A DNA stretch of 64,000 nucleotides, from NCBI GenBank assembly GCA_030765135.1, contig JAVCDC010000077.1:1-64000 (forward strand), given 5' to 3'. Every line of letters starts with the position of its first letter. Position 1 is the stretch's first letter. Under the pieces are notes generated by a model. It was not told the origin of the DNA. It made no database searches and saw nothing but the letters and a program-made list of their open reading frames with translations. Position numbers and translations under genes: made by a program. This document shows, piece by piece, positions 44,991-52,883 of this stretch. The DNA is from Candidatus Tritonobacter lacicola. GTDB taxonomy: Bacteria; Auribacterota; Tritonobacteria; Tritonobacterales; Tritonobacteraceae.

Positions 44991-47069
44991 ATTAAATGAA
45001 TCTTCGCGCCTCTCAGCCTTTCTAAGATTACTCAATCGCTTCCGGACTTTCTCCTGGTCAGGATTTATCCTCAGGGATTGCTCCAGCTCGGCTATCGCTT
45101 CATCGTGCATCCCGGAGCTCTCGTAAGCGATACCCAGGTTGCCGCGCGCCTCCCACATGGAGTGATCCGCGTCAAGCGCCTTCCGGTACTCGCCGATGGC
45201 CCTCCGGACGTCTCCTTTCTTCATGTAACAGTTGCCCAGGCCGAGATGGGCGCCCGCTTTTGTCTCCTCGAACCGGGCGGCTTCCGCGAACTGAACCAGG
45301 GCATCGTCGTATCGTCCATCCAGAAAATATGCGTTTCCCAGGAGCGTATAGACGGACGGGTCGCGCCGGGAAAGGGCTCGCGCCGCTTCTTCATAGCAGC
45401 GCAAGGCTTCGCTCCTCCGCCCACCCCCTTCCAGGAGCCGCCCCTTCATGAGCCACGCCTCCCCCATCTCCGGGTAGCTTACGATCAACACGTCGATATG
45501 GCGGATCGCCTCATCATTCTTCCCCTCCGCCTCGCAGAGGGAGGCAAGGTTGAACCTCGGCTGGGAAAGCCGGGGATCGATCCGGGCCGCCAGCTCGTAA
45601 TAACGCCTGGCCTCCGGGACATCTCCCCTCCGCCTGAAAAGATTCCCGAGGTTATTATACGCGGTGGCGTCGTCGCTTCTGATCCTGAGCGCCCTGCGAA
45701 ACGCCCTCTCTGCCTCGGGATATCTCCCGAGCCTCAGGTACGCGAGGCCGAGATTGTTGTGCGCTTGCCCGTTACGGGGGTTGATGGCCAGCGATTTTTC
45801 AAGGTGACCGATAGCTTCCTCCATCTTTCCCTCTCCGGAGCAGAGCATCCCCAGGTGGTTGTGGGCCCTGAAGCTTCCAGGTGAAACCCTTGCAGTGCTC
45901 GACCAGAGCGCCGCCTCGTCCCGCCAGGCGAGATTTCTCCATGCTGTAAGCGAGGTGTACGACAACAGGATAACGATAACGGCAAGCAGCCCCCCCCGCC
46001 TTCTCTCCAGGAATATCGCAACGAGCATACAGAACGATATGGACGGTATATAGAGGTACCTCTCGGCGAGGATATTCGGCAGGGGCACGGCGTTGCTTAT
46101 CGTTCCGAATGTCAGGATGAAAAAGAGAAAGGCGAAGAGGAGGTCCTTCCTTACCCTGGAAAGCGACACGGCGAGGACGGCAACTGCCAGTGCCCCGATG
46201 CAGACAATCTCCGTCGCGAGAAAGATCCTGCCGTGATGGGAGGATGCGAAGAGTCGCAGGGGCAGCTGGAAGACGTGGTCGGCCGACAGGTTCACCGGAA
46301 GGACGAGCAGGAGAAGGTACCGTGACAGGAGCTCCGGCATGATCAGGATCCTGTTCACGAGCCCTCCGCCGTAAAACCCGTACTCCGCCTCCCCGGGGTT
46401 GAGGAAGAGGCCGAACCGCAGGCAGGAGAAGAGAGCGGCGGCGATAAGGAATGGGAGGTAGCGCGAAACCGCTCGACGGAGCGGGCGAAGGCATCGCCCG
46501 GAGATAAGATCGCAAACCAGGAGGACGAGAGGAAGCGGATAAGCCGTCTCCTTGGAAAGGAGGGCGAGAAAATACAGCGCGGCGGCCGGAACAGCCAGGG
46601 CCCCGCGCCGTCTCATCGCGACCTTGAGCGCGGCGAGCATGAAGATAAGGCAGAGGATGTCGTCCCTGAAGGAGACCGCGTTAACAACCTCGGTCTGGAT
46701 GGGGTGAACGGCGAAGATGGCCGCGGCCAGGAGCGAGACACGTCGCGTCGTGATATCCCTCAGGAACGCGTACAGGAGAAGGCAGCAGAGGTAATGGAGA
46801 AGAACGTTGGTCAGATGGTAGCCCCCGGCATGAAGCCCCCACGCGGAGTAATCGAAAAAAAAGGTGAGTGTCGTCAGGGGCCTCCAGCCGATCTCGCCCG
46901 AGAGCTTGAAATACCGTTCGGGGTTGAAGACAATGGACATGCCCCTCCAGTTCCGTATGGAGGGGTTGTCGGTGATCGTGTCGAAATCGTCCCAGAGGAA
47001 GCCGTTGCCCAGGGAGTTGCCGTACGCGACCGCCACGAGGACGAACAAAAGGAGTGCCGCTCTTTTCAT
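44988..47069 (-). CDS. TMTC-like membrane protein with TPR domain
   Basis: 693-residue protein from ATG 47069, which overlaps the pgpA stop as ATGA. The frame is open far upstream but that part is antisense-like noise over pgpA. The N-terminal half has about 10 transmembrane helices with TMTC/DUF1736 hallmarks: NGFLWDDFDTITDNPSIRNW, YHLTNVLLHYL, AVHPIQTEVVN and LAERYLYIPSI. The C-terminal half has about eight TPRs (HNHLGMLCSGEGKMEEAIGH; AYNNLGNLFRRRGDVPEARR). Eukaryotic TMTCs O-mannosylate proteins; here the donor and acceptor are unknown. A periplasmic TPR module is inferred. Confidence 0.82.
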   Translation of the reverse strand: MKRAALLLFVLVAVAYGNSLGNGFLWDDFDTITDNPSIRNWRGMSIVFNPERYFKLSGEIGWRPLTTLTFFFDYSAWGLHAGGYHLTNVLLHYLCCLLLYAFLRDITTRRVSLLAAAIFAVHPIQTEVVNAVSFRDDILCLIFMLAALKVAMRRRGALAVPAAALYFLALLSKETAYPLPLVLLVCDLISGRCLRPLRRAVSRYLPFLIAAALFSCLRFGLFLNPGEAEYGFYGGGLVNRILIMPELLSRYLLLLVLPVNLSADHVFQLPLRLFASSHHGRIFLATEIVCIGALAVAVLAVSLSRVRKDLLFAFLFFILTFGTISNAVPLPNILAERYLYIPSISFCMLVAIFLERRRGGLLAVIVILLSYTSLTAWRNLAWRDEAALWSSTARVSPGSFRAHNHLGMLCSGEGKMEEAIGHLEKSLAINPRNGQAHNNLGLAYLRLGRYPEAERAFRRALRIRSDDATAYNNLGNLFRRRGDVPEARRYYELAARIDPRLSQPRFNLASLCEAEGKNDEAIRHIDVLIVSYPEMGEAWLMKGRLLEGGGRRSEALRCYEEAARALSRRDPSVYTLLGNAYFLDGRYDDALVQFAEAARFEETKAGAHLGLGNCYMKKGDVRRAIGEYRKALDADHSMWEARGNLGIAYESSGMHDEAIAELEQSLRINPDQEKVRKRLSNLRKAERREDSFN

Positions 47070-47512
47070 AGAAAATAGAGAATGAGGCGAAGAAGGATAT
47101 TGGCGTAGATCGAGGAGACGAGGTCGTCCGCCATGATGCCGAGCCCCTTTCCGGCCTTCTCCGCCTTGTTGGCCGGATACGGCTTTATGATGTCCAGGAC
47201 CCTGTTCAGGGCGAAGCCGATAACGACGGCCTGGATGGAGAAAGGAATGCAGAACATGGTGATGAGGTATCCGACGACCTCGTCGATGATGACCTGCGAA
47301 GGGTCCTTCCCCCCGAGCGCCTCCTCCGCCACCGTAGAGGCCCATACGCCCAGGACGAAGAGGGCCGCAGTTATCATGAGGTAGACCTGCCACGCGAGAG
47401 GGAATACAGCCAGATACAGGAGCACGCCCACAAGGGCCCCCGCCGTTCCGGGCGCGAGAGGGCATCGACCCAGACGGCAAACGGTCGCTATGGCCAGAGC
47501 GGCTCTCTTCAA
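47066..47512 (-). CDS. pgpA: Phosphatidylglycerophosphatase A
   Basis: 148-residue inner-membrane phosphatase completing phosphatidylglycerol synthesis after PgsA. GRCPLAPGTAGALVGVLLYL near the N-terminus and KDPSQVIIDEVVGYLITMF (about 70-88) are diagnostic. Three to four hydrophobic segments are seen. It overlaps pgsA upstream and the TMTC-like gene downstream by 4 bp each (ATGA), so the three are coupled. Confidence 0.93.
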   Translation of the reverse strand: MKRAALAIATVCRLGRCPLAPGTAGALVGVLLYLAVFPLAWQVYLMITAALFVLGVWASTVAEEALGGKDPSQVIIDEVVGYLITMFCIPFSIQAVVIGFALNRVLDIIKPYPANKAEKAGKGLGIMADDLVSSIYANILLRLILYFL

Positions 47513-48108
47513 GCCTTCTTCTCTGAAAAAAGGTTCTTGTTCTCGTATAGGTAGAGGGAGCCCGAGGCGACGGTAAAGAAGACCGCCACGAGCATGAGCA
47601 GGTACACCAGGGTCGAGAAGACAAAGCTATACGACTCGAAGGCATTTTGAAGGGCGGGAAACTTCTGATCGGAAAGGGCGAGGATGATGAGAATCACCGC
47701 TATCGCGATAGACTGGGAGAGCATCTTGTGCTTGCCGAGCTTCCCCGCCTCGAGGACCGTGTTCTCGGAAGCGGCAAGGAGCCTCAGCCCGGTGATTAAG
47801 AACTCCCTGCTGATTATAACCACCACCATCCAGAGGGGAAGGCACCACGGCTTCAGGACTGGGGACCCCATCTGGCTCAGGGATATGAAGGCGGCCGATA
47901 TAAGGATCTTGTCCGCTATGGGGTCCATCAGCTTGCCAAAATCGGTCACGCACCCGAGCTTTCGCGCGAGCTCGCCGTCGATAGCGTCGGTGATAACTGC
48001 CACGATAAAAACGAAGCCCGCCGCAATGTACCACCGGCCCGATACCGCAGCCATGAAGAGGAACGCGAGACCGATTCGCGATATCGTTATCTTGTTAGGA
48101 AGGTTCAT
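47509..48108 (-). CDS. pgsA: CDP-diacylglycerol-glycerol-3-phosphate 3-phosphatidyltransferase
   Basis: 199-residue inner-membrane enzyme making phosphatidylglycerophosphate. NLPNKITISRIGLAFLFM at the N-terminus and the CDP-alcohol phosphotransferase motif DAIDGELARKLGCVTDFGKLMDPIADK (about residues 41-67) are intact. Its ATG lies 2 bp after a 31-bp palindrome (48111-48141), leaving no room for a standard Shine-Dalgarno. Downstream pgpA overlaps by 4 bp. Confidence 0.95.
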   Translation of the reverse strand: MNLPNKITISRIGLAFLFMAAVSGRWYIAAGFVFIVAVITDAIDGELARKLGCVTDFGKLMDPIADKILISAAFISLSQMGSPVLKPWCLPLWMVVVIISREFLITGLRLLAASENTVLEAGKLGKHKMLSQSIAIAVILIILALSDQKFPALQNAFESYSFVFSTLVYLLMLVAVFFTVASGSLYLYENKNLFSEKKA

Positions 48109-48110
48109 TA

Positions 48111-48141
48111 ATAAATTTGCGCGCTTCGCGCGCGAATTTAT
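48111..48141. repeat. Palindrome directly upstream of the pgsA start
   Basis: ATAAATTTGCGCGC (48111-48124) and GCGCGCGAATTTAT (48128-48141) form near-perfect arms of 12-14 bp with a small central loop. It is the strongest member of the AT-ended palindrome family and separates rimO from pgsA. Folded in mRNA it would sit 2 nt from the pgsA ATG. Confidence 0.8.
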
Positions 48142-48152
48142 GTTGAAAAAAA

Positions 48153-49502
48153 TTACAATTCCGGAACATGAACTTCGCCTGTTAGATCGTATTCATCCGC
48201 GCCTATCACGGTTACCCTGACTATTTCGCCCGGCCGTACATGCCTTCCGGTAAGGTAAACGCGACCGTCCACTTCGGGCGCGTCTCGCTCCGTCCTCCCC
48301 ACACCGCAGTAGTCCCCACCGGGAAAAGAGGCATCCACCAGGACGTCGACTTCAGTGCCCAGGAGTGACTCGTTGAACTCCCTGGATATCCCCTGCTGCA
48401 GGCTCATCAGGGCGCTCAGCCTCTCCGTCTTCACGCGTTCATCCACCTGGTCGGGAAGAAGAGCGGCGGCCGTACCGGCCTCCGACGAGTAAGCAAACGC
48501 CCCGAGCCTTTCAAAGCGCGCCTCCGAGATAAAATCCATGAGCTCGCCGAACTCCCCGTCCGTCTCGCCCGGGTAACCCACTATCACAGTCGTCCTGAGC
48601 GCCGCGCCGACAACCTTTTCACGTATGGCCGTCACCAGCCCGTGTATCCGCGACGAGGTAACTCCCCGCCCCATGGACGCGAGGATCCTGTCCGAGACGT
48701 GCTGGATAGGGAGATCGACATACCTGCAAAGCTCCGGCTCCCGCCGGAAGGTCTCGATAAGCTCGCCGTCGAAGTGGGCCGGATGCGCGTAGAGGAGCCT
48801 CAGCCATTTCAGCCCCTCGATAGCGCAGAGGCGCCTCAGCAGGGCTGCAAGGCTTCGCGCGCCATGCAGGTCTTTCCCGTATAAGGTGGAATCCTGGGCA
48901 ATCAGGTTGATCTCGACCACTCCCTCATTCACCAGACGCCTCACCTCGTCCTCCACGGCGCCCGGGGCGCGGCTCCGGAAGGGGCCTCTTATGGAGGGAA
49001 CGGTGCAGTACGAGCAGCGGTTGTCGCACCCGTCGGCGATCCTCACGTAAGCCGTGTGCCCGGAAGTGAGCCTCATGCGGGGCAGCTCGGCGGCAACGGG
49101 GTTGTCCCTGCGGACGAACTTCTCCTCGAGATCACCCTTCAAGAGGGTCATGACGACATGAGCCACGTCGGGCATGGCGGAGGGATGTATAAAAGCGTCC
49201 ACCTCCGGAAGAGCCTCGAGCAGCTCCCTGCCCAGGTGCGAGACCAGGCAGCCTGCCACAACCAGCTTCCGGCCGTTCCGAGATGAGGCCGAAAGCCCGC
49301 GAATCGTTTCCATCGATTCCTCGCGGGCTTCCCTGATAAAAGAACAGGTGTTGACCAGAACGAAATCCCCCGCCTCCCGCCCATCGGTAAGCTCGATGCC
49401 GGAACGGGCCAGCAGACCCAGCATCAGCTCGGAATCAACGAGGTTCTTCGGGCAGCCAAGGCTCACGATCTCTGCTTTAATTGGGGATCTCGACGTTCCC
49501 AT
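48153..49502 (-). CDS. rimO: Ribosomal protein uS12 methylthiotransferase RimO
   Basis: About 449 residues. Radical-SAM methylthiotransferase adding a methylthio group to an aspartate of uS12. An N-terminal UPF0004 domain (IVSLGCPKNLVDSELMLGLL) is followed by the CxxxCxxC cluster DGCDNRCSYCTVPSIRGPFR and a C-terminal TRAM domain. The start is inside the end of rodZ (26-bp overlap); ATG 49502 (MGTSRSPIKAEI) is chosen from family length, with a further start at 49517 possible. The gene lies between rodZ and pgsA. Confidence 0.93.
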   Translation of the reverse strand: MGTSRSPIKAEIVSLGCPKNLVDSELMLGLLARSGIELTDGREAGDFVLVNTCSFIREAREESMETIRGLSASSRNGRKLVVAGCLVSHLGRELLEALPEVDAFIHPSAMPDVAHVVMTLLKGDLEEKFVRRDNPVAAELPRMRLTSGHTAYVRIADGCDNRCSYCTVPSIRGPFRSRAPGAVEDEVRRLVNEGVVEINLIAQDSTLYGKDLHGARSLAALLRRLCAIEGLKWLRLLYAHPAHFDGELIETFRREPELCRYVDLPIQHVSDRILASMGRGVTSSRIHGLVTAIREKVVGAALRTTVIVGYPGETDGEFGELMDFISEARFERLGAFAYSSEAGTAAALLPDQVDERVKTERLSALMSLQQGISREFNESLLGTEVDVLVDASFPGGDYCGVGRTERDAPEVDGRVYLTGRHVRPGEIVRVTVIGADEYDLTGEVHVPEL

Positions 49503-50244
49503 CCCTATCGATCTCAATAGTCCTGGGCTTGCTCGTCTTGCCGCTTATGGTTATGGGATTGCCGTCCAGCGTAAGGTTGACCGCGTCGGGTCTCCCCACC
49601 CTCATAGTGAAGCCGCTGTTTCCCAGCCAGAACTCCTCGCCGCCCTTCTTGATGACGTTCTGGAACACCGTTACGCCATCGGCAACAACCTTTACCCACA
49701 CATCTTTCGTCGCCTTCAGGCGCAGCTCCATCTCCCGCGGCGGCTCCTGGACAACGGGCTGCAGGAGATCGCTCCCATCCACCGTCACGCTCGACGGCTC
49801 GAGTATCTCCATCTGGAGAGGGAGTACAACGGCCTTCCTGGAGGGGCGAAGACCCCTGACCGCGAGAGCGATAATCACGATAAGGAGGACGGCCGCCGCA
49901 CCGATAACAGCGTACAGGATCAACCTCTTGTCCTTCTGCGTCTTGACCTTGCCCTCGACATCCAGGACGAGTACCTGCTCCGAATCCCCGGCGTGGTTCT
50001 TGAGGTACTCCCCCACGACCTCTTCGGGATCAAGGCCCAGGTAGGTTGCGTAAATTTTCAGAAAGCCTTTTGCGTACGTCGGCGCCGGCACCATCGTGAA
50101 GTCGTCGTTCTCCAGCGCCTCCAACAGGTCCTTCTTCATCTTGGTGGCGCGGGCGGCCGCATCGGTTGTCAGCTTCTTCTTCTCCCGCGCCTCCCTTAAC
50201 ATAGAACCGACGCTGGACATTCTTTCATCCCCCTCTTTATTCAT
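49477..50244 (-). CDS. rodZ: RodZ-like HTH and membrane protein
   Basis: 255-residue cell-shape protein. An N-terminal XRE-like HTH (SMLREAREKKKLTTDAAARA, residues 7-70) is followed by one transmembrane helix (LYAVIGAAAVLLIVIIALAV, about 112-131) and a C-terminal DUF4115 beta domain (LRLKATKDVWVKVVADGVTV). In well-studied bacteria RodZ links MreB to the elongation machinery. The ftsK-rodZ-pgsA order is like the Bacillus spoIIIE-ymfM-pgsA region. Confidence 0.88.
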   Translation of the reverse strand: MNKEGDERMSSVGSMLREAREKKKLTTDAAARATKMKKDLLEALENDDFTMVPAPTYAKGFLKIYATYLGLDPEEVVGEYLKNHAGDSEQVLVLDVEGKVKTQKDKRLILYAVIGAAAVLLIVIIALAVRGLRPSRKAVVLPLQMEILEPSSVTVDGSDLLQPVVQEPPREMELRLKATKDVWVKVVADGVTVFQNVIKKGGEEFWLGNSGFTMRVGRPDAVNLTLDGNPITISGKTSKPRTIEIDRDGNVEIPN

Positions 50245-50569
50245 TTCGACATTCCCAATAAAAAATTTAAATCACAAATCCAAAATTAAACTATATCAAC
50301 ATTGCTTAAATTTTACCACGGAGGTCACGGTGATGTGTTCCAATTTAATGAATTTCCGTGATTTTGAGTTAAATGATTTATAGCCTCCGAAAAAATCATC
50401 CACGAATTTTCACGAATTAAAGCAATAAACCGCAAAGGCGCATGTCTGCGTACGAACACGCACAACCAGTTAATGGTCGCAAAAATTCATTTAAAGAATA
50501 AAAAACGGAACCACGGATTAAACGGATTATACGGATTTAAAGCAGGCTCAATTACTTCCATGTTTCCAT
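50245..50569. repeat. 325-bp repeat-filled gap between ftsK and rodZ
   Basis: No gene. It holds repeat copy B (50314-50435, with ACCACGGAGGTCACGGTGAT and CCGAAAAAATCATCCACGAA, related to 44896-44990), then the word-like run CCACGGATTAAACGGATTAT followed by ACGGATTT (50511-50538), and TTCCAT words (50554-50573) running into the ftsK stop. AT-rich throughout. I see no convincing promoter. Confidence 0.7.
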
Positions 50570-52810
50570 TTACTCTTCCTTCTCCTCTGCGTATGTCTCT
50601 ATAAGGACCTCCCGCGCCTTGCTGCCCCGATAGGGCCCCACTATGCCTTTCGCCTCCATGAAATCCATGAGCCGGGCAGCGCGCGTGTAGCCTATGCGCA
50701 ACCGCCTCTGGAGGAGCGACACGGAACCATGCCCGGTCCGCTTTATTATCTCGAGGGCATCGTCGAAGAGTTCATCGTCAACCTCCACTTCCCTCCCCTT
50801 CTCAGCCTCCATCTGTTTGAATATGTCATCGCGCGGGTACTCTCCGGCCTGCTCGATGACACTGTCGACAACCCGCTGTATCTCGCTGTCGAAGACCAGC
50901 GTCCCCTGGGACCGCACCCTCCTCGACGTCCCCGGCGGGATGAATATCATATCCCCTTTTCCCAGGAGCTTGTCCGCACCGATGGTGTCTATTATGACCT
51001 TCGAGTCCACTCTCGAGGCCACCTGGAACGCTATGCGCGTCGGGAAGTTCGCCTTGATCAGGCCGGTGATCACGTTAACCGACGGGCGCTGGGTCGCCAG
51101 GACGATATGGACCCCGGCGGCACGGCCCATCTGCGCGAGGCGAATGATCGGGTCCTCCACCTCCTTGCGGCAGGACATCATCAGGTCTGCAAGCTCATCG
51201 ATAACGACAACAATGTAGGGAAGGCTTCCGGGCAGGTCGCCCTCCTCCGGGCCTCCCCCGAGCTTCATCTTTTTGTTGTAGCCCGCGATGTTCCTTACAA
51301 GCGCCCGGGAGAAGTACTCGTACCTCCGCTCCATCTCGGCGACGACCCAGTTCAGGCCGGCGGCTGCCTTCTTGTGCTCCTTGATAATGGGAGCGACGAG
51401 ATGCGGGAGAGCCTGGTACTGGCTCATCTCCACCCGCTTGGGGTCCACGAGGAAGAGCTTCACCTTCTCCGGTGTCGAGTGAAAGAGTATGCTCATGATA
51501 ATCGCGTTTATGCTCACTGTCTTTCCGGAGCCGGTGGCGCCGGCTATGAGGAGATGGGGCATATCGACCAGATCGGGGATAATGGGCCTGCCGGACAGGT
51601 CTTTACCTATGCAGAGGGGTATGATTTTTTTGTCCGTGTCGAACTCTTTGGACTCGATCATATCCTTGAGATAGACGAGAGTTGTCTTCCTGTTCGGGAT
51701 CTCTACGCCGACAGTGGCCTTCCCCGGGATGGGAGCTATACGGATGCTAACGGCCTTCATGGCGAGGGCGAGGTCTTCCGAGAGCGCGGTGATCTTCTGG
51801 ACCTTGACACCCGGCGCCGGGTATATCTCGTAACGCGTTATAACCGGTCCCCGGGTGACCTCGCCGCACTTCACCTCGAGCCCGAAATCCGCCAGCGTGC
51901 CCTGGAGGATATCCTTGTTCTTCTCGATGTCTTCCTCGAGCTGACGCTTGTTTGGGGGAGGCGGCTCCTCGAGCAGCCCGGGCCGCGGAAGCGGGTACCC
52001 GCGGGCGGGCGGCGCAACTTTCTCTCTCTTCACGGCCGCCCGGCGGGGAGCACGTCTCCTCGGTTTCCTCACGACCTCTTCTTCTTCTTTCTCCTCGCCG
52101 GGGCGATAACGCTTCACCCGTATCTTCCGCGCCGGCGCCGCGCCCCCTCCCGTCGCCCTCCGCAGCTTGAACAGCCGCCGTGACTCAAAGACACCCTTCC
52201 ATACGGCCCTCGATCCCCCGTGTAAACCGCGTGCCATACCGTGCCACAGCCCCGCACCGGTAAGCCAGAAAACAGAAACGACCAGGACGGTCGCCCCTAT
52301 CGTGAAGCTCCCGATAACCCCGAGGTAAGGTATGAGCTTCCCTATCACGAATACCCCCACCGCCCCGCCCGGGTTGATGAGGTTCACGGACTCGCTCGCT
52401 TTCGTCAAATCCAGTTTGATGGCAGCCCCGGACATGTACATCTCCTGAATGTAGGGCCAGATGGAAAACACGGTGGACAGGCCCAGGAGAACGAGAATGC
52501 CCAGTACCGCGCGGGATATACGCCCGAAAACCGTTCTTCGGGTGCCGCCTATCAGGATGAAGAGACCCCAGCAGAACACGATGACGGGGAGGGCGTATGC
52601 CCCGAACCCGAAGGCCAGGAAGAGAAAATGCGAGGACCACGCCCCTACCAGGCCGACGGCGTTGCGAACGGGGCGATTGGACGGCGAGCGCCAGAAAGAC
52701 AGGTCGTTACAGTCATAGGTGAGAAGGCCCAGTGAGAGAATGACGGTGAGGACGATGAGTACAATCCCAAGCGTTGTTGACAGCTTGCCGTTGGATTCTC
52801 CCGCGCCCAT
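50570..52810 (-). CDS. ftsK: DNA translocase FtsK/SpoIIIE
   Basis: 746-residue DNA pump. Four N-terminal transmembrane helices (residues 10-170) precede a short basic linker (about 215-290, rich in R, K and P). The motor has Walker A (LLIAGATGSGKTVSINAII, about 405), Walker B LPYIVVVIDELADLMM, and a C-terminal winged-helix gamma domain (RTGHGSVSLLQRRLRIGYTR) that reads KOPS-like sequences. Total length and short linker resemble SpoIIIE-type rather than E. coli FtsK (1329). A half-copy of the AT-ended palindrome (ATAAATTAGC, 52820-52829) lies about 10 bp upstream. Confidence 0.96.
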   Translation of the reverse strand: MGAGESNGKLSTTLGIVLIVLTVILSLGLLTYDCNDLSFWRSPSNRPVRNAVGLVGAWSSHFLFLAFGFGAYALPVIVFCWGLFILIGGTRRTVFGRISRAVLGILVLLGLSTVFSIWPYIQEMYMSGAAIKLDLTKASESVNLINPGGAVGVFVIGKLIPYLGVIGSFTIGATVLVVSVFWLTGAGLWHGMARGLHGGSRAVWKGVFESRRLFKLRRATGGGAAPARKIRVKRYRPGEEKEEEEVVRKPRRRAPRRAAVKREKVAPPARGYPLPRPGLLEEPPPPNKRQLEEDIEKNKDILQGTLADFGLEVKCGEVTRGPVITRYEIYPAPGVKVQKITALSEDLALAMKAVSIRIAPIPGKATVGVEIPNRKTTLVYLKDMIESKEFDTDKKIIPLCIGKDLSGRPIIPDLVDMPHLLIAGATGSGKTVSINAIIMSILFHSTPEKVKLFLVDPKRVEMSQYQALPHLVAPIIKEHKKAAAGLNWVVAEMERRYEYFSRALVRNIAGYNKKMKLGGGPEEGDLPGSLPYIVVVIDELADLMMSCRKEVEDPIIRLAQMGRAAGVHIVLATQRPSVNVITGLIKANFPTRIAFQVASRVDSKVIIDTIGADKLLGKGDMIFIPPGTSRRVRSQGTLVFDSEIQRVVDSVIEQAGEYPRDDIFKQMEAEKGREVEVDDELFDDALEIIKRTGHGSVSLLQRRLRIGYTRAARLMDFMEAKGIVGPYRGSKAREVLIETYAEEKEE

Positions 52811-52883
52811 TTAAAACACTATAAATTAGCAGGGAGTTCGGATTCAGAGACCGTTCCCGATCAACACTTCGGATCCCGTGGGA

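Noticed and set aside
47070..47645. N-terminal extension of the TMTC-like frame across pgpA
   Set aside because: The extension is low-complexity (Arg, Gly, His, Ser) and antiparallel in character to known proteins; pgpA occupies the same strand in another frame and the ATG at 47069 gives a perfect ATGA overlap and a normal N-terminus.
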